64,000 nt of DNA from Oscillospiraceae bacterium (GTDB lineage: Bacteria; Bacillota; Clostridia; Oscillospirales; Oscillospiraceae), in the NCBI GenBank assembly GCA_017624915.1, contig JAGAMC010000011.1:1-64000 (forward strand), written 5' to 3'. How positions within the stretch are numbered: position 1 is the stretch's first letter; every line of letters begins with the position of its first letter. This document shows positions 7,411 through 14,563 of this stretch, one piece after another. A program made the position numbers and the translations under genes. Under the pieces are notes generated by a model that saw nothing but the letters and a program-made list of their open reading frames with translations, had not been told where the DNA came from and did no database searches.

Positions 7411-8553
7411 ATGCTTGCGATCATAAACGCGGAACTGGTCATGAAGGATCATCTGATCCCCGAGGCAGTCCTGTTTGCAGAGGACGGCGTGATCACCGGC
7501 TACGGTGAAATGCGCAGCACCCCCATCCCAGAAGGCTGCCAGGTCCTGGATGCTCAGGGTGCTTATGTGGGCCCCGGCCTCATCGACATCCACACCCACT
7601 CCGGCGACAGCGTCTATTTCTTTGAGGATCCTGTCCGGGTGGCCAGGCACCACCTGCGCCACGGCACCACCACCGTAATGGCGGTGCTGTACTTTAACCG
7701 GGGCAAGGAGGACTGGCTGCGTGATATCGACACGGTCAAGGCCGTGATGGGCACGGACAAGGCACCCAACATCGGCGGCTTCTACATGGAGGGACCCTAC
7801 CTGAACCCCAAGTTCGGAGCCGACCGCGCCAACAACCCCTGGACCGCCCCCCTGAACCCCGCCGACTACACCCCCATCGTGGAGAAGGCCGGCGACGCCG
7901 TGCGCGTGTGGGCGCTGGCACCTGAGCGCGAGGGTATCCTGGATTTCGTCAAGCTGGCCAAAAAGGTCAATCCCAATGTGCGCTTTACCGTGGCCCACTC
8001 CGAGGCATCTCCCGCCCAGATCGAGGCGCTCATGCCCTACGGCCTGTGCATCGGCACCCACCATACCAACGCCACCGGCGACCTGCCCAAGTACCCCGAG
8101 TGCCGGGGGGTGTGCGTGGACGAGACGGTCAACTACAACCGGGACATCTATGCCGAGATCATCAGCGACAGCCGGGGGATCCATGTGGATCCGTATATGC
8201 AGCGGCTGGTTCGCAAAATCAAGGGCGACGACCGCATCATCCTCATCTCCGACACCTGCGAGTTTGACGGCCCTGTTCCTCCCGGATACGATGGCGTGAC
8301 CGATATCAACTTTGACCACGCCGGCGAGATCGCGGGTTCCAAGCTTACTCTTGAGGTAGCTTGCCGCAACTTTATGAAGCATACCGGCGCGTCCATTGTG
8401 GATGCATTCAAGTACGGTTCTCTTAATCCGGCCACCTGCCTTGGTCTGACCGACCGGGGACAGATCGCGGTGGGCAAGCGGGCCGACCTGATCCTTACAG
8501 ATCACAAAATGAACGTCAAGAAAGTGCTTTTGGGCGGCGTCGTTCAGGAGTAA
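7411..8553 (+). CDS. N-acetylglucosamine-6-phosphate deacetylase-like amidohydrolase
   Basis: A 380-residue amidohydrolase-superfamily enzyme with the NagA plan: a small beta domain, the metal motif GLIDIHTHSGD near residue 57, glutamate ligand GFYMEGPYLNP near 126, histidines in VAHSEAS near 192 and GTHHTNAT near 210, and the catalytic aspartate SDTCEFDG near 283. The C-terminal segment GQIAVGKRADLIL returns to the beta domain. ATG 7411 follows GAGAGGTGAT; the ATG at 7393 overlaps the terminator tail. The family removes an N-acetyl group from amino-sugar 6-phosphates. The double His in GTHHTNAT and the divergent neighbour leave the exact sugar open. Confidence 0.82.
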   Translation: MLAIINAELVMKDHLIPEAVLFAEDGVITGYGEMRSTPIPEGCQVLDAQGAYVGPGLIDIHTHSGDSVYFFEDPVRVARHHLRHGTTTVMAVLYFNRGKEDWLRDIDTVKAVMGTDKAPNIGGFYMEGPYLNPKFGADRANNPWTAPLNPADYTPIVEKAGDAVRVWALAPEREGILDFVKLAKKVNPNVRFTVAHSEASPAQIEALMPYGLCIGTHHTNATGDLPKYPECRGVCVDETVNYNRDIYAEIISDSRGIHVDPYMQRLVRKIKGDDRIILISDTCEFDGPVPPGYDGVTDINFDHAGEIAGSKLTLEVACRNFMKHTGASIVDAFKYGSLNPATCLGLTDRGQIAVGKRADLILTDHKMNVKKVLLGGVVQE

Positions 8554-8565
8554 ACCGTGCCAAAG

Positions 8566-8602
8566 GGCCCGGGTCTGCCTGTGCGGACCCGGGTTGTTTA
8601 TT
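8566..8602 (+). terminator. rho-independent terminator after the NagA-like gene
   Basis: CCCGGGTC/GACCCGGG stem (8568-8575, 8586-8593) followed by TTGTTTATTG. Confidence 0.7.
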
Positions 8603-8635
8603 GTCGGCAGCAGGCAAACGTTTACAATTTGTTTA

Positions 8636-8664
8636 TTGCGTTTTTCAATACGTTTCGGTATACT
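8636..8664 (+). promoter_or_regulatory. promoter of the 8701 gene
   Basis: TTGCGT (8636-8641), 17-bp spacer, TATACT (8659-8664). Confidence 0.6.
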
Positions 8665-8700
8665 CATGGAAAATGCCTGTAAAAGAGGAGCTGTTTTGCA

Positions 8701-9258
8701 GTGAAGCGAGGAAAAGACGAGCAGAGAGCCCGGGAGATGTTCGCGCAGATGTCCCCGAAGGAAAAAGTGGCTCACCTGTGGAGCTACTACAAGGGACATC
8801 TGGCCGCGGCGCTGATCGCATTGGTGATCGCGGGTTCATTTGTGAGTGCGCTGGTTGCCGGAAAAATGTCCGAGGGCTATGTCCACATCAGCATCACAGA
8901 GCCCTACGCTGCCCAGATCGAGGAAGCGGTCACCCAGCTGGCCCGGGAGGCCGGATGGGAGGAAGATCTGGCCTTTGCCCCGGTCAGCGGGATAGAGGAC
9001 GCGTCGGGTGACGGCGTGATCCAGTGGATGACATCCCTGACGGCGGGGGATGTTGATATCGCCATCTGCGACCGGGCCACTGCACAGGCCATTATCGAGG
9101 GCGGGTTTGCCTGCTCTGAGCTGCCCCTGAAGCAGTCGGCACTGGCCCACGTAAATACCGGCTCCATTGAGATGGTTATCGTAACGATGGAGGATACCTC
9201 CCGCCAGGAAAAGGTCCTGAAGTTTTCCGCCCTGCTCGGCGGCGCGGGACAAGAATAA
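8701..9258 (+). CDS. hypothetical membrane-anchored protein
   Basis: A 185-residue protein I do not recognise. Residues 1-33 are basic and cytoplasmic, with a PKEKVAHLWSYYKGH segment seen in small Clostridia membrane proteins. One transmembrane helix spans about 34-52 (LAAALIALVIAGSFVSAL). The remainder, about 130 residues, would lie outside the cell and has alternating hydrophobic strands but no known motif. It starts with GTG 8701 behind AGAGGAGC and has its own promoter. An extracytoplasmic sensor or substrate-binding-like domain is possible, but nothing in the sequence proves it. Confidence 0.7.
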   Translation: MKRGKDEQRAREMFAQMSPKEKVAHLWSYYKGHLAAALIALVIAGSFVSALVAGKMSEGYVHISITEPYAAQIEEAVTQLAREAGWEEDLAFAPVSGIEDASGDGVIQWMTSLTAGDVDIAICDRATAQAIIEGGFACSELPLKQSALAHVNTGSIEMVIVTMEDTSRQEKVLKFSALLGGAGQE

Positions 9259-9283
9259 AATCCCTCAAAAAGCAGGGAAAACC

Positions 9284-9312
9284 TTGACAAAACAGGCCCT
9301 GTGAGTTAAAAT
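9284..9312 (+). promoter_or_regulatory. strong promoter in front of the ABC ATPase leader
   Basis: TTGACA (9284-9289), 17-bp spacer, TAAAAT (9307-9312). The predicted start near 9319 leaves a leader of about 237 nt before the ATPase gene. Confidence 0.75.
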
Positions 9313-9318
9313 CATCAT

Positions 9319-9510
9319 GGTAACCTGTGGCAGTATGTCTGCTGCGGAAATCGCTTGCCCTCCGGGTGGGCGACCTCATATTCAGGCCCTGCGTTTCTAC
9401 TCCATTTTTATAGGGGCGCAGCGCTGTAAATTAAAGGAGGAAAATCCGTCTGACCGGCGGTGCGGCAGTGTGGAGACCTGTCGTAATGTGCTCAGGGCCG
9501 CTCCCTGAGT
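9319..9510 (+). ncRNA. structured leader or small RNA, family unknown
   Basis: The region between the promoter and the ABC ATPase gene folds well by eye. It has a 9-bp hairpin CGCTTGCCC/GGGTGGGCG (about 9351-9371), a CTGCG/CGCAG helix (near 9391 and 9418), a long-range pairing CTGCTGCG (near 9334) with TGCGGCAG (near 9462), and CTCAGGG/CCCTGAG (near 9491-9509). Length and layout could suit a 6S-like RNA or an undescribed leader. It does not match SRP, tmRNA or RNase P landmarks, and no canonical riboswitch motif was recognised. Confidence 0.35.
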
Positions 9511-9555
9511 GCGAGGGGATCATTGCGGAGGCAGGATCCTTGCGGTCAAGAAATT

Positions 9556-10671
9556 ATGGCAACTGTTACCCTGAAAAACCTGAAGAAGATCTACGAAGGC
9601 GGCTTTGAGGCGGTCCATGCGTTCAACCTGGACATCGCTGATAAGGAATTTATCGTTCTGGTCGGTCCCTCCGGCTGCGGTAAGTCCACCACCCTGCGTA
9701 TGATCGCCGGTCTGGAGGAGATCTCCGATGGCGAGCTGTACATCGGCGACCGTCTGATCAACGATGTGGAGCCCAAGGACCGTGATATCGCCATGGTCTT
9801 CCAGAGCTACGCTCTGTATCCCCACATGACCGTGTACGACAACATGGCTTTCGCTCTGAAGCTGCGCAAGCTGCCCAAGGACCAGATCGACGCCAAGGTC
9901 AAGGAGGCCGCCCGCATCCTGGACATCACCGAGCTGCTGGACCGCAAGCCCAAGGCTCTGTCCGGCGGTCAGCGTCAGCGTGTGGCCATCGGCCGCGCCA
10001 TCGTCCGTGAGCCTCAGGTGTTCCTGATGGACGAGCCTCTGTCCAACCTGGACGCCAAGCTGCGTAACGCCATGCGTGCTGAGATCATCAAGCTGCGCCA
10101 GCGCATCGATACCACCTTCGTTTACGTTACCCATGACCAGACCGAGGCTATGACTCTGGGTGACCGCATCGTCATCATGAAGGACGGCTGGGTCATGCAG
10201 ATCGGCACTCCTCAGGAAGTGTTCGACCATCCCGCCAACCTGTTTGTGGCCGGCTTCATCGGCGCTCCCCAGATGAACATGTTCAACGCCAAGCTGGTCA
10301 AGGCCGGCGAGGGCTATAATGTCGAGGTTGGCGGCGCTTCCATCGCCGTGACTGCCGAGACCGCTGCCAAACTGGCCGCCAACGGTATCGGTGACAAGGA
10401 CATCATTCTGGGTATCCGTCCTGAGCACATCCAGCTCAAGGAAGAGGGTACTGACGTGATCCGCGGCACCGTGGACGTGTCCGAGATGATGGGCTCTGAG
10501 ATCCACCTGCACGTCAGCGCTGCCGACAAGGACATCATCGTCCGCGTCCAGACCGCTGATCTGGAGAAGCAGCATCGCGCCGGCTTCGCCTTTGGCTCTC
10601 AGATCGGCTTCACCTTCCGTTCCGATCTGATCCACATGTTCGACCCCGAGACCGAGAAGAACCTGATCTGA
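9556..10671 (+). CDS. msmX: multi-sugar ABC transporter ATPase (MsmX/UgpC/MalK type)
   Basis: A 371-residue ABC ATPase that powers sugar uptake by binding permease pairs encoded elsewhere. Visible motifs are Walker A GPSGCGKST (near 37), Q-loop MVFQSYALYPHMT (near 81), signature LSGGQRQRVAIGRA (near 135), Walker B VFLMDEPLSNLD (near 155), the switch His in VTHDQTEAM, and a C-terminal TOBE/OB regulatory domain from about 240. The start is by homology (MATVTLKNL); the ribosome site is poor and distant. No permease or binding protein lies nearby, which is typical of shared MsmX-type ATPases serving several importers. Codon use is strongly biased, suggesting high expression. Confidence 0.93.
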   Translation: MATVTLKNLKKIYEGGFEAVHAFNLDIADKEFIVLVGPSGCGKSTTLRMIAGLEEISDGELYIGDRLINDVEPKDRDIAMVFQSYALYPHMTVYDNMAFALKLRKLPKDQIDAKVKEAARILDITELLDRKPKALSGGQRQRVAIGRAIVREPQVFLMDEPLSNLDAKLRNAMRAEIIKLRQRIDTTFVYVTHDQTEAMTLGDRIVIMKDGWVMQIGTPQEVFDHPANLFVAGFIGAPQMNMFNAKLVKAGEGYNVEVGGASIAVTAETAAKLAANGIGDKDIILGIRPEHIQLKEEGTDVIRGTVDVSEMMGSEIHLHVSAADKDIIVRVQTADLEKQHRAGFAFGSQIGFTFRSDLIHMFDPETEKNLI

Positions 10672-10685
10672 GCATAAATACAAAG

Positions 10686-10720
10686 ACGCCCCGGAAGCGA
10701 AAGCTTCCGGGGCGTTTTCC
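10686..10720. terminator. bidirectional terminator between msmX and the GATase gene
   Basis: Perfect 13-bp stem ACGCCCCGGAAGC/GCTTCCGGGGCGT with a GAAA tetraloop between convergent genes. Confidence 0.85.
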
Positions 10721-10723
10721 TGT

Positions 10724-11392
10724 TTACTTATTGCTGCATTGGGCCAAAAACCACGCGAAGAGCGGTGCGCCATCCACGCAGTCAGGACGCAGATGGGCGC
10801 CCGTCATGCGCTCGGGATGGAACTGTACGCCCAGCACAGGCCGGCCGGGCAATTCCAGAGCTTCCGCCACCCCACCTTCCGACCGGGCAGTGATCACAGC
10901 GCCGGAACCGGGGACGTCAACAGCCTGATGGTGGGCGCTGTTCACATGGAACAGCGGGCCGTATAGAGCGTGCAGCAGGGAACTCTCCTGCGCGCGGACG
11001 GGATGTACTTTATCTGTTTCGATCCGGCGGTGGAACAGATTGCCTGTCTGCCCCAGATCCTGGATCAGCGTGCCGCCAAGGGCCACGTTGAGGATCTGAC
11101 AGCCCCGGCAGATGCCCAGAATGGGCTTGCCGGCGTCCAGATAAGCCTTTACAAGGGCCAACTCAGCCCGGTCGCGGGCCGGGTCCGGAGGGAGGGAACC
11201 CCGGTCCTCCTGCCCATACAGGCGGGGATCCACATCGCCGCCCCCGGTGAGCACAAGAGCGTCGAAGGACAGGTCAACCTTCGGACAGTACTGCACAACG
11301 GGGAAGCCGCCGGCAGCACGGACAGCATTTTCGTAGTTGAGCGCTGCGTCCGGCTTTGCTGTGGCGGCGGAAATGAGGATACGAGGGAACAT
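10724..11392 (-). CDS. class I glutamine amidotransferase-like hydrolase (peptidase C26)
   Basis: A 222-residue hydrolase of the gamma-glutamyl-gamma-aminobutyrate hydrolase (PuuD-like) family. Catalytic Cys lies in the nucleophile elbow PILGICRGCQILNVALGG near residue 98. The HFHVNSAHHQAVDV-like stretch and VLGVQFHPERM near the C-terminus supply the catalytic His-Glu. ALVLTGGGDVDPRLYG is the family's oxyanion region. ATG 11392 follows AAAGGGTGG. The enzyme hydrolyses gamma-glutamyl amides; the natural substrate here is unknown. It stands alone between two terminators. Confidence 0.88.
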   Translation of the reverse strand: MFPRILISAATAKPDAALNYENAVRAAGGFPVVQYCPKVDLSFDALVLTGGGDVDPRLYGQEDRGSLPPDPARDRAELALVKAYLDAGKPILGICRGCQILNVALGGTLIQDLGQTGNLFHRRIETDKVHPVRAQESSLLHALYGPLFHVNSAHHQAVDVPGSGAVITARSEGGVAEALELPGRPVLGVQFHPERMTGAHLRPDCVDGAPLFAWFLAQCSNK

Positions 11393-11454
11393 GAGACCAC
11401 CCTTTTCCGGTTTTGGTATCATACTTATGCTGTGACAGAGGATTATAGCCTAAC

Positions 11455-11488
11455 AAAAAAACGACTTGTCGAAACAAGTCGTTTTTTA
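11455..11488. terminator. terminator next to tRNA-Gly
   Basis: ACGACTTGT/ACAAGTCGT stem with A-run and T-run on either side, immediately after the tRNA on the minus strand. Confidence 0.85.
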
Positions 11489-11489
11489 T

Positions 11490-11565
11490 TGGAGCGAGTG
11501 ACGAGGCTCGAACTCGCTACCTCCACCTTGGCAAGGTGGCGCTCTACCAGATGAGCTACACTCGC
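11490..11565 (-). tRNA. tRNA-Gly (anticodon GCC)
   Basis: 76 nt including encoded CCA. On the minus strand the acceptor stem GCGAGTG pairs with CACTCGC. The D-loop is AGCTCATCTGGTAGAGC, the anticodon arm is CCACC-TTGCCAA-GGTGG, and the T-arm contains GAGTTCGAGCCTC. Confidence 0.97.
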
Positions 11566-11630
11566 AACAGCAGATTGAATTATAGCACAAATTCGCCTGC
11601 TGTCAATAGGAAAATTGAAATTTTTCTTTT

Positions 11631-12221
11631 TTAGTAGCCCAGCTTTTCGTCCACCAGAACCACTTCATATTGCGCGCCGCCGGGGGCGGTCCACAGAACG
11701 GTCAGGGCGTGGCACACCCGGTCGGGGCTTTTGCAGTCGTAGCACTTGATCTCGCTGCCCACGGCACAGGGGGTCTGCTTGTTCAGACGGCGGGCATTCA
11801 GGGGGGCGGCGATGTTCCGGGCGCGCCACAGGGCCTGATCGTAGTCCGGGGCGATCTTGTTGCTGCCCACCACGAAGAAGACCTTCTTGTGGCCGAACAG
11901 CGTCTCGGACACCCGGTTGCACACGCCGTCGATGTTGATCAGCTCGCCGGTCTCGGCCACTCCGTTGACAGAGGCCAGATAATGCTCGGCCTGAGCGGCA
12001 TCGGCGGGGGTATCGCCCTTCCAGTGCCAGAAGACCTTGTTGTGAGCGCTCAGAGAGTCGTACAGACCCATGTCAGCCAGCGTAGTGGAGCCGCCAAAGG
12101 CCACAGTGGTGCCGTCCAGCTGACCGTTCAGATAGTCGGCGGCCTCCTTGGCGGTGGCGAAGTGGGAGGTGGTATACCCGCGGGATTCCAGATTCTTGCG
12201 CAGCAGATCCATGTTTGCCAT
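11631..12221 (-). CDS. LUD-domain protein (LutC/DUF162-like)
   Basis: A 196-residue LUD-domain protein, named for the lactate utilisation LutB/LutC family. It shows the AFGGSTTLADMGLYDSL and VNGVAETGELINIDG motifs that mark the nucleotide-like pocket, and GSNKIAPDYDQALWRARNIAAPLNARRL. A C-terminal CYDCKSPDRVCHAL segment is cysteine-rich. No LutA/LutB partners are adjacent, so this is one of the stand-alone LUD proteins common in Clostridia, whose reaction is unknown. It is preceded on the minus strand by the topoisomerase A gene with a 22-bp gap, so it may be co-transcribed. Confidence 0.85.
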   Translation of the reverse strand: MANMDLLRKNLESRGYTTSHFATAKEAADYLNGQLDGTTVAFGGSTTLADMGLYDSLSAHNKVFWHWKGDTPADAAQAEHYLASVNGVAETGELINIDGVCNRVSETLFGHKKVFFVVGSNKIAPDYDQALWRARNIAAPLNARRLNKQTPCAVGSEIKCYDCKSPDRVCHALTVLWTAPGGAQYEVVLVDEKLGY

Positions 12222-12243
12222 ATGTATTCCTCCTGTTTTTGAT

Positions 12244-14487
12244 TTATAGCAGGGTCATCTGTTCTTCGCCCCGGTCCACATCTTTGAGCAGCGCGCCTGC
12301 GATGGGCAGGGAGCGGGCCCGATACCGGGCGGCGTTGACGATGGGGGTGTCGGTCAGGGGCTGGACGGACTCCAGCTTGTACTTGGGCTTCAGGGTCATG
12401 ACGGACACGCCCTGAGTGGCGCGGGTGGACTTGGGGTTGAGGACTGCGGTGTGGAAGACAAGACAGCGCCCCTCTGTGGAGCGCACGGCCAGTTCCATGT
12501 CCTCCCGGAGCAGGAAGGCGCACACCAGCGGGGACTTGTCGGAGTAAGCACCGGTGAGCTTTTTGCGTCGGGTCTGGGTCTGATAGGCGGAAAGTTCCAC
12601 CCGGGCGGCCTTGCCGTTTTCGAAGAAGAACAGCAGATGACCGGAATAGTCCCCGGGCAGGCAGGCCCAGACCACCTTCTCGTCGGCATCCATGCCCAAC
12701 TTGGAGGGCAGATAGTCGCCCAGTACACTGGCTTTGGTGTCGTCAAAGGTGTTCAGGGTGGTCTTGTAGCACTGCTGCTTGTCGGTAAAGATGATCAGCT
12801 CGTCCTTGTTGGAGGCCTCCCACTGATGGGCGGGGCCGTCACCCTCTTTGTACTTCTGCTCGCCGCTCATGCGCAGGGACAGAGGGGTGATTTTTTTCAG
12901 GTAGCCCTCCCGGGACAGGAACAGATGCACGGGGTAATCGGGCACTTCGGGGGCAGACTCCAGAATTTCCTCCGCCTCGTGCTCGTAGACGATATCGGTG
13001 CGGCGGGGGGCGGCGAATTTCTTCTTTACATCCTCCAGCTCGCCCACGATGATCTTTTTGATGCGCTTGGGACTGTTGATCACGTCCTGCAGATCGGCGA
13101 TCTCTTCCTCCAGAGCATCTACCTCCTGTGTGCGCTTGAGGATGTATTCCTTGTTGATGTTGCGCAGGCGGATATCGGCCACATACTCGGCCTGGGTCTG
13201 GTCAATGCCGAAGCCGATCATCAGGTTGGGGATGACCTCCGCGTCTTCCTCGGTGTCCCGGATGATCTTGATGGCCCGGTCGATGTCCAGCAGGATGCGC
13301 TTGAGGCCCTTCAGAAGGTGAAGCTTTTCCTGCTTTTTCTTCATGGCAAAGTAGGTGCGCCGGCGCACGCCGTCCATGCGCCAGGCTGTCCATTCCTCCA
13401 GGATCTCCCCCACACCCATGACCCGGGGCATGCCGGCAATCAGGATGTTGAAGTTGCAGGAGAAGGAGTCCATCAGGGGAGTGGCCTTGAACAGACGGGC
13501 CATGAGCTTGTCCGGATCGCTGCCGCGCTTGAGGTCGATGGTCAGCTTCAGACCGGACAGGTCGGTCTCATCACGCATATCGGCGATCTCCCGCACCTTG
13601 CCTGCCTTAATGAGCTCCGCCACCTTGTCGATGATGGCCTCGGCGGTGGTGGTGTAGGGGATCTCGTAGATCTCAATAAGGTTTTCCGCCTTCACGTACC
13701 GCCACTTGGCCCGCACCTTGAAGGAACCGCGGCCCGTCTTATACACCTCGCTCAGGGCGGCTGCGTCATAGAGCAGCTCGCCGCCTGTGGGGAAGTCCGG
13801 GGCCTTCAGGGTGGTCATGATGTCGTGGTCAGGGTTGTTCAGACAGGCGATGGCGGTGTCGCACACCTCGCCCAGGTTAAAGCCGCACAGGTTGCTGGCC
13901 ATGCCCACGGCGATACCCTGATTGGCGCTGACCAGCACGTTGGGGAAGGTGGTGGGCAGCAGGGAGGGTTCCTGCATGGAACCGTCGTAGTTGTCCACAA
14001 AGTCCACCGCGTCCTGATCGATGTCCCGGAAGAACTCGGCGGTAATGGCGTCCAGCTTGGCCTCGGTATACCGGGGTGCGGCCCAGGCCATGTCCCGGGA
14101 ATAGACCTTGCCGAAGTTGCCCTTGGAGTCCACCAGAGGGTGGAGCAGAGCGCCGTAGCCCCGGCTGAGGCGGACCATGGTGTCGTAGATGGCCGCGTCG
14201 CCATGGGGGTTGAGCTTCATGGTCTGACCCACGATGTTGGCGCTCTTGGTGCGTCCGCCGCCCAGCAGCTTCATCTGGTACATGGTGTACAGCAGCTTGC
14301 GGTGGCTGGGCTTGAAGCCGTCGATCTCCGGAATGGCACGGGAGACGATGACCGACATGGCATAGGGCATATAGTTCAGTTCCAGCGTCTGGGTGATGGG
14401 CTGCTCCAGCACCTCGGGCCGCAGGCCCATGACGTTGGGGTTATTGACTTTTTTGGTGGCCGTTTCCGGCGTTTTTTTCTTGGCCAA
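12244..14487 (-). CDS. type IIA DNA topoisomerase subunit A (ParC/GyrA-like)
   Basis: A 747-residue breakage-reunion subunit. The catalytic tyrosine is Tyr140 in AAPRYTEAKL. The quinolone region reads PHGDAAIYD with Ala98 where GyrA usually has Ser. The N-terminal winged-helix/tower domain runs to about 490, with a coiled-coil gate near 430-490. The C-terminal part is shorter than in GyrA and lacks an obvious GyrA box, as expected for topoisomerase IV. It is encoded just after the B subunit (77-bp gap). It resolves linked DNA together with that subunit. A housekeeping gyrAB pair presumably lies elsewhere (inference). Confidence 0.9.
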   Translation of the reverse strand: MAKKKTPETATKKVNNPNVMGLRPEVLEQPITQTLELNYMPYAMSVIVSRAIPEIDGFKPSHRKLLYTMYQMKLLGGGRTKSANIVGQTMKLNPHGDAAIYDTMVRLSRGYGALLHPLVDSKGNFGKVYSRDMAWAAPRYTEAKLDAITAEFFRDIDQDAVDFVDNYDGSMQEPSLLPTTFPNVLVSANQGIAVGMASNLCGFNLGEVCDTAIACLNNPDHDIMTTLKAPDFPTGGELLYDAAALSEVYKTGRGSFKVRAKWRYVKAENLIEIYEIPYTTTAEAIIDKVAELIKAGKVREIADMRDETDLSGLKLTIDLKRGSDPDKLMARLFKATPLMDSFSCNFNILIAGMPRVMGVGEILEEWTAWRMDGVRRRTYFAMKKKQEKLHLLKGLKRILLDIDRAIKIIRDTEEDAEVIPNLMIGFGIDQTQAEYVADIRLRNINKEYILKRTQEVDALEEEIADLQDVINSPKRIKKIIVGELEDVKKKFAAPRRTDIVYEHEAEEILESAPEVPDYPVHLFLSREGYLKKITPLSLRMSGEQKYKEGDGPAHQWEASNKDELIIFTDKQQCYKTTLNTFDDTKASVLGDYLPSKLGMDADEKVVWACLPGDYSGHLLFFFENGKAARVELSAYQTQTRRKKLTGAYSDKSPLVCAFLLREDMELAVRSTEGRCLVFHTAVLNPKSTRATQGVSVMTLKPKYKLESVQPLTDTPIVNAARYRARSLPIAGALLKDVDRGEEQMTLL

Positions 14488-14563
14488 TCGTATCAGTCCT
14501 TATCCGTTCAGATCTCTTTTGGGGCGTACTCCTTGCGGGTGCTGCTCGCGACAGCTTAGACGC

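Noticed and set aside
9425..9555. RNase P RNA (because of GGAGGAAAATCCG)
   Set aside because: Only about 120 bases remain before the ATPase gene, and the other conserved regions are absent.
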